A DNA stretch of 64,000 bases from contig SSNU01000109.1 of assembly GCA_012064415.1 (NCBI GenBank), forward strand, positions 168,578 through 232,577. The letters run 5' to 3'. Positions within the stretch are counted from its first letter, which is position 1, and every line of letters starts with the position of its first letter. This document shows, piece by piece, positions 40,401 through 52,400 of this stretch. A model generated the notes under the pieces. It was given only the letters and a program-made list of their open reading frames with translations. It had not been told where the DNA came from and did not search any database. The translations under genes were made by a program, and so were the position numbers. The DNA is from Gyrodactylus bullatarudis. Taxonomy: Eukaryota > Platyhelminthes > Monogenea > Gyrodactylidea > Gyrodactylidae.

Positions 40401-43400
40401 GAATGATAGAGCTGAAATTGTTGCGTATTCCAGGAGATTAATAGATTTCCTATAGAATGAGTGGTAAACAAAGTATTTATATTTAGGCTCAAATTTATTT
40501 TGGTCAAGTGGTATGTGGAACTCTAAGGGTTAAATTTCCAAAATTCTTAGAAAGTGTAAATTTGGCTCATTCAAAATCAACCAGCTCTAGTAGAATCATC
40601 CGTTTCAAGAAAATTAGACTTACTTTTGTGTATTCACTCCATTCAATGGTTGAGCACAGAATTTTGCCTACGCCCAATTGTTGACTTGTCACCAAAGTGT
40701 AAATAAATGTCCTGGTACTATTCATGAATACAACATGCAACGCCTTCTCAGTTGTCAGGAGAAGATTTTGGCTATCTTTCAGGCGACACCTTTGATAGGA
40801 ATTCTCCGAATCTGGCTTTTCAAGAATAAATCGGTCATTCATGCATTTGCAATAGGATTTTTGCGTAGAACCCCCGGTAACACATTCATGATCGCATGGT
40901 CGACGTTGCCTGCCCCATTTGTCCACTATCCCTTGTCCACAGATGTCTTTATATTGACACTTTAACAGAGCCATGTTCCATTCTTGATCTAAAGAAGATT
41001 TTAAAAGGTATTAGAAACCAAAAAAAGAAGGTTAGCTTTCTCAGCAAAGTTCTTCATAAAATCTGTCTCTAGAATAAATAAAAGGTTACAGTCTCAGACA
41101 TGAAGACAATTTTTTGGCTCTGGCTATTTTAGACTATCAGAGAAAATCTTTTAATTCCATGAATTTGACAATCTTAATCATCCCAAATCTGTTGTTAGAT
41201 CTAAAATTGGCTAATCAAAATCATTTCTTTATTCCTCTATCTTCACTAATTAGTGATTATAATCTTACCTTATCTTAAGCAGGAAAACCACGTAGCTTCA
41301 ATTTCAAATTATTCCGTTTTATACAAAAACCCTGGTGATGACAGCATAGATGTGTGGGTAAAGGAGAAATTCTTTATCAATCAATACAAACCTAATCTAT
41401 GTGTTCAGAAAAACTATTCATATAATCTTCAACTACCTTGGCCGATGTGAGCTTTTTCACTTTTCTCTCCATTGTTGCTAATTATTGGAGAGTTTTGGTG
41501 TCTTTTTCAGCTCACATTATATTCTTAATTCTTAAACTTTTACTATTTCTTTCGATATTTGTAAATTACTATTTTCATTCAATTATTTAACTCTTATCAT
41601 TTTTAAAGTGATACCACTGATTATCCTTTAAGAAATACGTATTTGGTGTTAATATATCTTTTATCGGACATAAGTTGCCTGATTTCCTCGAAAATATTTG
41701 GAGGTTGCTGACTAGAAGTCATGCTAGTTTAAAGAACGAACGAAAGTTGATTGGTGAATAAAGCTTTATTTTCGTCGGTTCTCTTCGGACCAAACACCGA
41801 CTTAATATAATTATATACATGAAAAATATATGGAAAAAAACTTTATTCACCAATCAACTTTCGTTCGTTCTTTAAACTAGCATGACTTTTAGTCAGCAAC
41901 CTCCAAATATATCTTTTATTTCTATTTTAATATGATTTTAAGTGGATTTTCGGACGTATTTGAGAATTTACCTTATTTGTTTGAAAATATTATGGAAAAA
42001 GCGACGTTTGACTATTATGAGCCTACAGTGTCAATTGTCTAAAGACGAAGTCAAAGCTAGTTGATATGATTTTTACAGAAATTTCGATATATTCATTAAG
42101 AATTCGAATTTTTTAAAGATTTTTTGGAATACTACTAATGTTGCCCACTTTGGCCAGTTGAAGATAAAAATCCTAAAAAAATATAGTTTCATGAAAAAAT
42201 TGCCATTTTTCAAATTTCGATTCGGCTCGAAAAACAATACCATTTTTTGGAATTTTGAACCGAAAATTTTTATTGATTTGAAAGTTGAAGGTCAATCAAA
42301 AGGGATTTTACAGGATTAAGATAAGACAAGAAAATCAATTCAACTGAATCTTATCTGATGCAAAGCCTTATTATCGTTTAGAAGCTGAATTTCAATCTTT
42401 TGATCACTTTCACTACTTGAAAATCAATGAAATTTCGATAATTCAAAATATCTCGAAAATAAGATAACTGTCGGTAACCTGACGGTGCTAGTCGGCTTTC
42501 TTGTCTAATCTTGATCCTGAAAAACCCCTTTTGATCAACCTCCAACTTTCAAATCAATAAAATTTTTGAGTTCTAAGTTCGAATAGATGGGATTTTCGAG
42601 CCAAATCGAAATTTGCCATAATTTTTATAAAAATATGTTTTTAGGATTTTTTCCCTCAACCGGTTAAATTAGACAACATGAGTATGATTCGAAAAGTTCT
42701 TTAAAAAATTCGAATTCTTGATGAAAATATCGAAATTTCAGTAAAAATCATAGATTCCCAACTTCATATCAACCAACTTTATATCATTCTTCACGTGCCA
42801 ATAATTTAATAAATCTTTGAAATTCCAAAGAAGAAAAAAAATGTAGCTCTGAGACAATTTAAATTCCACTCTTCCAACAGATAATCTGTTCTCGTACTGG
42901 AGGGGGGGGGAAAGAGAAAGAAATCATAAGCTAGAATATATATTTATCATCAAGATTACACAGAGTGAAGAGAGATTAATCTCTAATTATTAATTATTAC
43001 GATGGACTAATTCCATTTGATCTCTTTTAGGGAAGTTAGTTAATCGAGAGAGAGAGAGAGAGAGAGAGTGGAAACATTTTAAAAATTTTCTTTGAAAATT
43101 CCATCTCCAAGGAAAACTTTGCCCGGCATATAATTATAACTATTTCCCAATTGTGAAATTTAAAGTCTATAAAACTTGAGAGAATAAAAACGAAATTTTG
43201 ATTCTCTATAGTGCTTTCTGAAAGAATGGAGCTTATCTTGAAGAATGTGATTCCAAAATGTCAAGGTGGTTCGTTTTATCGACAAACAATGAGCCAAGAA
43301 CCAGAGAATGCGAAGAAACAAAGGTTCTGGGAATCAAAATTAGAGAAATTTTCAAATCGCTCAACTAATGTTACCTTATTGAATTATGAAGTCGATAGAG

Positions 43401-46400
43401 GATTTTCTTACAAGGGTATCCTCCTAGAAATCGAACTAGAAATAGATTTGATGAAAATTCTATACATAAACTTCATCTCATAACAGCCTTTAATTGCTTT
43501 GAACATTCGAAATCGATGGAAAAATTTGGTTCGAAAGTTGAAATTCGTAAAATAGCTTAACTTTTCTGTATAAATAATTCACGTAAATTTTCAAATACGT
43601 CCGAAAATCCATTAAAAATCATATTAAAATTGAAGAAAAAGATAAATTAACACCAAATACGTATTTCTTAAAGGATAATCAGTGGTATCACTTTAAAAAT
43701 GATAAGAGTTAAATAATTGAATGAAAATAGTAATTTACAAATATCGAAAGAAATAGTAAAAGTTTAAGAATTAAGAATATAATGTGAGCTGAAAAAGACA
43801 CCAAAACTCTCCAATAATTAGCAACAATGGAGAGAAAAGTGAAAAAGCTCACATCGGCCAAGGTAGTTGAAGATTATATGAATAGTTTTTCTGAACACAT
43901 AAATTAGGTTTGTATTGATTGATAAAGAATTTCTCCTTTACCCACACATCTATGCTGTCATCTCCAGGGTTTTTATAATTTTGGCCAAATTCAATTTATT
44001 CAGAAAATTTTCTATTTTAAGAAATGATTCCATTGTGGAATTCGAAAAATACCTTTTCCAGACTATCCGGAGGGAAATATAAATAATCATTTTTATGTCA
44101 ATTATGTTTAAATAAAATGAATAGTCAGCGTAAAGTATTGAAAAACACTCTAAATTATATTAGGAAAAAACCCATTAGTATATTGTATAATGTAATTAAA
44201 AACTCCAATATATTTTTGTTAATTGGAATCTATCTATACTGAATATAAGGTGTATTCTCGAATCGATATTCAGTTTTGTCCAATCAGAATAAAGTAACAC
44301 AATTTCCAAGAATCCAGTGGAAAACGATCTAAAACTATTTTTATAATAATATTTATTAAAACTGATGCAAACATTATAACAACAGTTTTGACAGTGATTG
44401 TCTTCAAATCATGAGATCATAAAAATATGTATGAATAGTCGAGTAGGCCAAACTTTTCCCAGCCTTAATCTCATTTTGAAGATAATCGAAAACTAAGAAT
44501 TTTTCCTCATAAAACCATACGTTTTCGAGTTTGTTATAGAATATATTACAAATTCTCGATTTAAAATGACAATTATTGAACACGTGCCAAGATTTTAGAT
44601 GATTTTTGAATTATTTTGACTTCGAATAAATATAAGGCTCATAATAAAAATTGAGTCTTTTTTACACGTTGAAAGAAATTCCTAGGAAAAATTCATGGTA
44701 AATTTTAGTGAAAATGGGATTTTTGTATATCTGAACATGAAAAATTTTCATTGATTGATTTTCAAAATGTGTTTCTCATGGTTAAAAAATCAATTTTTGG
44801 AATATTGATCGAGAAAAATAAAATATTTTATTCCCCTATTAAATAGTATTTTTTATTTGATGAGTTTGCAAACCGAAATGTTTTGATGCCCAATGGCTAA
44901 GATTCCTAATATATGATAATTGACCTAAGGCTGATTTTAAGTACCACTAAAAAGGTAAGTAAAGACTGATTAGATCATCAAGGGATATCTCCAGACTATA
45001 TAGAGAATATTGTCATCTATTTGTTATATGGTATAAAAAACATTGATAATACAGATCACGTACAGAAACAACTCTTGGAACTAATCACCCATAAGTTCAT
45101 CGGAAGAGTGAATATGTACTTTGTACATGTTTCATTGATCATAGCACATCGTCTAACTAAGCTTAAAATTCTCAATTTTTTCATTATGACGAGAGTAAAC
45201 TCATTGATCAACACCAAACTGAATACAAGAAAAGAATTTCACTGAAAATATTAAAGATTAAAATAACGTGCAAAATCTAGAGGAATGGTGAAATATCTCT
45301 GCAACCTGATGGGCTTGTTTAAAACCATTTTGAAACACTTAAATCTATCTCCTTTTCTTCTAAGGTTTTAAGAAATATCTCATCTGTATGTTGGTTAGTA
45401 GAACAACTCCCGAGATAATTTACAAATCTCATAGAACTTAATAGCTGGTTAAGCGTTAATGATGTTTTGCATTTTTTTGAAAAGGAAAATTAATTCCACG
45501 TTATCTTTCCCAGACATCGTAGAATAACGAATTTTACCATGATGAGTTATTGGTTATGTAAAAAAGTTGGAAACTCATTTAATGACCGAAAAATATTCAG
45601 GATTTCAGTGATAACTGATCAGTGAGTTAATTCAGAAAGAGTTTTCAATTTAGCCTATTCATTAGTAAAAACATGTAAATAAACCCTTAACCCAAGAACA
45701 GAAAGTCGGTTTTATTTTTTACCCGGATCATTTTTGGGCTTGATTTTTTATTTCATGCAGACAGATTTTCGACTCAACTGTTTATGTAATCCAAACTGAT
45801 GGAAAAGACTTCTAATAAATGTCAAACAGAAATTCCAATTATGGAATCAACTCCAAAACGACATTAATCATCAGTAAAAAATAGAAGATGTCCTTATTGT
45901 CTTAAAGAAAAAGATCGAAAAGGATATCGCGAATGTGTGAAATGTTTTGATTTTCCTTGTAAAGAACATTATTCGATTATTTGTAATAATTGTCTATGAA
46001 AGATGTGTCAAATAAATTTATAATTTTACAAAATTTTATTCGGGTTAAAAATAACCGATTTTGCCATTCATGCAATTTTTAAGATTTTCCGTTCTAGGGT
46101 TAAAACTCTCAAAAGCTTCAAGAACCATGCTAGAAAAAAAACCTATCGAGTTTTTTTAGTTCCATTTAATGTGAAACTGCACTAATCACTGATCACGTAA
46201 TACGTAGTAATAAATTATAGATATATCGGTAAGAAAATGAAAATTTCCCCTTGCCTATTGATTAGCGACATGATTATGTAAGGGTACTTTTCACACAACT
46301 TCAAGAATACTATTTACATTCATAACCTTTTAATAAGAGATCACATGGGATTATTAGAAATTATTCCCAAAAAATATACACGAATTATGCGTGTCAGTAG

Positions 46401-49400
46401 AAATATTCATTTATTGACTATAACGTTGTTCGCTTGCTATCTGAGACTATGTTGTATTCTGGCTTGTATTGGTCTATCTGTATGAAAAGAAAAAGGAGAG
46501 AAAGGTGTAGTATTTCTTAAAAAATAAGGATTATAAAAATTACAGTGATTGTTATAGTAATCAGAATTATTAGAGTAATAACTCTGATAATATAATTCAT
46601 CACTTGAAAGAACATTAAAATTAAGATTAGAATAAAAAACATTTAGATTACCCTGATAAAAATAGTTAGGACTCACACAATATTTCGAATACATGTCGTA
46701 TTCTTCTTCTGGCGTGAGATTTTTCAAAAAACTTAAGATACTTAAACCCTGTGTGTCCAATCAAAACATTAAACCAATCAAATTTCTTTTCAACTTTAAT
46801 CAATCAATTCTAACCAACGATTTCCAATATTTATATCCGTCTTATTACCATTAACAACCTCGTTTAGTTTAATCTCTATAGATTCCAAATTCATATTTTT
46901 ATACTTATTTCTCATGTTTCCTAGAATTCTTACGTCATTAAAATCTATAATATGATCTGGATTAACAGCCCAGTGTTTAGCTAATGCTGACTTGTCTACC
47001 TGTACTTTTTCTATACCCTTTTATAAAATAACTTGCTCATGTGAAAAATCTTACATAAGTAGAACAGAAAGAAATTTTGAAATTAGATGTAAGGAACACA
47101 AAAAGGCTATAGAAAAAGTATCTAAGTTTTTTGAAAAATCTCACGCCAGAAGAAGAATACGACATGTATTCGAAATATTGTGTGAGTCCTAACTATTTTT
47201 ATCAGGGTAATCTAAATGTTTTTTATTCTAATCTTAATTTTAATGTTCTTTCAAGTGATGAATTATATTATCAGAGTTATTACTCTAATAATTCTGATTA
47301 CTATAACAATCACTGTAATTTTTATAATCCTTATTTTTTAAGAAATACTACACCTTTCTCTCCTTTTTCTTTTTATACAGATAGACCAATACAAGCCAGA
47401 ATACAACATAGTCTCAGGTAGCAAGCGAACAACGTTATAGTCAATTTATGCCAAACAGCTCCCTGAAGAACTACTTGGTTCAAAAATATTCATTTATCAG
47501 AGGACTTGGAAGAATGGAGCTTTTATTTCATCGATTATCATCAGACTCTTACACCATCTTGAAATTTATTGAAAAATTAGAAATCCTCTAATTGGATCAA
47601 TGATAATCTAAAACATTCCTCGTGGTAGAGGAGTGTGATAGGAACATAATTGGCTTTCTTACCTTGAAAATTTTCAGTTCAAAGTTCAGAAAAATGGGAA
47701 TGAACACCTTTTTTTATAAAATAATTTTTTTTCAAATGGTAAAAGTAGACATCATGCTACTTTGGATTTTTGATGAAAAAATTGAGAATTTTATAGAAAT
47801 GATAGATTCCTTACTTTATATTAATCAGCTTTGCTTTTAAATTATTTATTTAAGTGGATTTTTCGGACGTTTCTGAAGAATCACTCAATCATAAGAATCA
47901 GTTTAATTTTCCCAGTTACCTCAATTTTGAGAATATCCATAGTAAGGAGAAATTTTATTACCATTAGTCTAAAGAATTCATTAGAAAATATCGAAGGAAT
48001 ATAATAAATAAAGTGTACAATGCAAGGATATAGAATGATTCTTTTCGATTATGTGAATTTCCCCTTTCAAGTCTATAGTGCAAACATTGTTTCAAAACAA
48101 TCAGACTAAAAGAATGAGAAACAATTGTTAAGATTTATTGGAAATCCTTTTAACAAAATTAAAAATTAACAACGAAGGATAAAGGACCGCTTTTATTCAC
48201 GTAAACATTTTTGCTTGAAATTCCCAACTCTCTGGTCGGGAATTGAACTCTACAAACCGTACGATAGTAACCGTATCAACCGACATGAATTTTAGTTCTT
48301 ATCTTGAGAAGATATTCATCTTTTTAATTTGACTCAGAATCCACCTAAAGTCTTTCTTGAATATCATAACGACCATTTCTGTTTTCCTTTTAATTACACT
48401 GGTGATAACGATTTCGAAACTCTTATATAAGTTTTCTAATTGTTTTCGAATCTGTGCTCAGAATTTTTCCATCCTACAAGGTTGGGTATAATTTGGGAAA
48501 ATGTAAAAAATCAAAATTTCTTAGATGGAAAACAAGTTGATAGTTGATGACCCTATCGAGTCGATAAGAAAACAAATCAAAAATTGATATAAAACGATTC
48601 TAAATGATATTCTAATGGAAATTCTATTCAATAAGGAATCTTTTGATCTTGTCTAAGAAAGTCGATTCTCAATTGAATTTCTTATCTACTAATAAGTAGA
48701 TGAAAACCAATTTTTACTAATCTTGGTAATCTTATCCAAGTTTAGATATCTCTATGAGACTGGGTATTTTTGAGATTTTTTAGCCTGCTTAATAACTGAG
48801 AATTTCCGACTTTGAATAATCGCCTTATATAGGCCGAAACTCACGAAAGGGTTAATATGATTCTAAGTGGATTTTCTGAGATTTACGTGAAATATTGATT
48901 CAGACTTAGATTTTGGCATATAAAATGGAGTATTCATGGATGAAATCGATAATTTTGAAATACAATGCATTAGTAGATATAAATTATGCCTAGACTTGGA
49001 GATATAATTCCCACTCGTTATAATTTATTATTGTTAACGTTGCTTGAACTAAAGGGAATTATAGATAAATGAAATTGAAAAGGATGAACAAAAAAGTACA
49101 TGAATCATAGGAGCATTTCTACGAGATTAATTCAAAAGGTTAATCGGTTTTTCGAATACATGTATCAACCACATACATGAGAAAGCACGTGAAGCAAGCG
49201 TAAAAAGGCCTGTCTTTGCGCCAGAAAATAAAAGCAAAATGGTTATCAAAAGTTTTGCCTAAACCCAATGATATAATTCCATGATGAACTCAATTGTTTC
49301 CAGCTTGAATGAAATTTTTTTCATCAATTGATTCTTTATCTATATTGGCAAAAGGTGTTTGAGCAATTTATGTTAATTCAAAAAAGTAGATGAAAAAGAT

Positions 49401-52400
49401 GAGGTGAAAACCTGCTTATTCCTTATTGGCTAATGAGTTCTAATGCTATTTAGTTGGAATTTTGGGGCAGAGAGGTATAAACCAAAACCTCAGTGAAAAA
49501 TTTAAGGGATACATTAGCAAAATCAAGACTAGGGGTAGAGATATTTTCAAAATCAAGTGGATAGATTCTCACTTTCAAGAGGGGTATATTCGGGGTATTT
49601 TCACTTTTAAGACTATTTAAGCAAATAACAGAATAAGGGCAGAGAGGTTTTCACTAACAAGAGTATATACGCATATACGCGTTATTTACGAATTCATAGA
49701 TCAATTCGAACACATGCAGATATCGCATTTTGAGCATCGACGAATTCATGGACTCTTCATGTTGGAAGTAAGGTTACCGTATCTGCATCCTTGAAATGCG
49801 TGCTCGGTTCAATTCTTGGTTGGAATTTCCATGATAGCTTTGAAAGCTTTCTCATATTAATACATGAATTTTCATACTTCATTAAAACTAAGGTGAAATT
49901 GAATCTACTCCTCAAATGAAAACTTAATTTTTTAAAAGAAATCCATTGAAATTATCAGGTTGAGAAAATTCTCAAGAACTAAAAACTTTTACAAGTTTTC
50001 TGGGAATAACCGCCAACCCCTTTTAGCCTAATTTCCGTACCAACAGATAGAAACATCAATCCTGAACATTATTTTCATTGATACAGGCTTATCCTTTCTT
50101 GGTATTCGTGTTTTAAAGTTCTAAATGTTCATTTTCCCACACAATTTTAATACGAAATCACTAAAATCTTGGTCATTAAATAAGTTTGTAAGTTGGCCAT
50201 GAAAAGAAGTATAACCGTGGAATTCATTTTTCTATGACTTCGGTGAGAGATTCTAGGAAAAATGACCTTTACTATACATAATATCTGTAAAATCAAAGAT
50301 ATAATAGATCTTAAAAACACCTTACTCTTTACACTTTTGAATTAAAATAATTGAAATTGAGAGAATAGAATTCCTGATGGTACAAGAAAGCTATCTTAAC
50401 TAATAAAATCCCTCCAAAGAATAATAATTCCCTTCTGATCACTATAGAAACAAATAAAAAATTATTTGACAAATGAGAATCTCATTGGATATTTTCACAA
50501 CACTTGATTTCTATAGTTTATAGGGGTTAGCTAGGAAAAAAACAATAAATATCTGCAATTCAAACATGAAATATAAGTACCATGAAAATCTAGTTATCGT
50601 ATCGTTCTTGTTCAATTTTAGTTGCTTGTAGAATAAATCTATCACAGAATTCAGCAGTAGAATATATTTTTAGAACTCCTTTAAGAAGAACAACTTGGTA
50701 TGAAGTTGAGAATTTAGATTTTATTGAAAAATTTAAAATTGATAAAAATATCCTTCGAGTCTAGATAATGTGAACATTATTAATGTAATGAATTGTCCAA
50801 CATTAAGTCTATAATTTTACTAAAGGTAAAGCACCCTCTCATTTTTAAAAAAAAATTGTCAACACTTCTCTTCAGATACAGGCTGTAGCGTACAGAGAAA
50901 AATTCCATTTAGTGGGAGTTTTTTGTTAGCTAATGAGAATCAACCAAAAACTTGAGTTTCATTCATTTCTCATTGAGTGCTATTCTACATATCTTATGCG
51001 ATGTTCAAAATGTGGCAAGGCAAACTCAATCCTGAAAGGTAAATCAACCTTCCACAGTCGATTTGACACATGATGGCTCGTTGAAGAAAAATATCTAAAT
51101 AAAATTAGGGCGAGTCAAATTTTTTTTCCAACAATGATTCGACTGCAATGCGATTCTGTTAGATCTAACTTGGAAAATGCCATTTATGAAATTTAAATTC
51201 GAAATCCTTATTTCTCTGATACCCCAAAATCCCATTTTCCCAAACATATTCAACATATCCCAAATTAATCGGAATTTTTTACTAGAATATGCAGTGCTGA
51301 TTAAAAAGACCTTACGAACCTATTTCAATTGTATTCAAACGGATCAAATTTTAGATTTTAATCGATTGTAGTAGAAAATTTATTGAAAATAGTTGCCGCT
51401 AATTCAAAAATCTGCATTTTCAATTGCGATTTGGGTTATCTAAGCAAAATTTAAAATACATGGTTTAATAGGAACTTTTTTACATCGAAAAATTCTCTTT
51501 AAAATAATGTCTGCAAATCCGAATGTTAAGAAATTTGCCTCTCTCTAATAGAAATAAAGATTACTATTATTGGGTTCTGAACTCATGGGGGAAGGTTAGA
51601 GATAACAGACATATATTATATTGATTAACGTTATATTTCGCCAGGTCTCTTGAGACTCTACCCTGGTTGACATATAAATACTATTACAATGCTAAATTTT
51701 TGTGCACTTCCATTGGTTGAGTTGATTGCAAATTGCATCAAAGAAATAAAGATATTCGAATATTCCTACATCAAATCACTGGCAAGAGATCTTGAATTGT
51801 CTACTCTCACAGCCAGGCTTGATCCAGAAAATAGAAAGATTACCTTAGTCAGCTTTACATAAATCAAGTCAATACCCTAATTCAAGAGGACGATGTTGAC
51901 TTTGATAATTCTATATACTGGATAACAAAAATTATTTTTAAACTTGAAGCCTCCTATTAACTTGAGAAATAAACAAGAAAAAATGTTCATTTACATTAAT
52001 AAATCAAGTTAAACTGAAAAAATGGGTGAATTAAATCAAAAATGTATGATTTGGCTTGCTCAATGAACCTCAAGTAAAGTATGAAGCATAGTATTCGATG
52101 ATTTTAATGTAATGATAGACTGGAATAGATTACAATAGAACAAAAAAATGTATGGCAGTCAGGTTTTTGGTTTGTTTTGATTGGCTGACGTAAAACTGAT
52201 CCCTAAATGGAATTTTTTGCTCAACCAAAAGTGAAGTCTTACCAAAATTTAAATTTCAAAAATATATTCAAAATTCTAGAACGTCCAAATTTTTCTTTAA
52301 TCGGTCACACAGTCTATAGATTTGAGGAATATTTTTATCAATTTTAAATTTTTGATGAAAAATTCTCAACCATTTTTAGACCTGAGATATGACGTTATGT

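Noticed and set aside
43211..43483. 90-codon plus-strand frame starting MLSERMELILKNV
   Set aside because: No recognisable domain, no splice context or neighbours, flanked by repeats; likely chance or part of an unidentified repeat.
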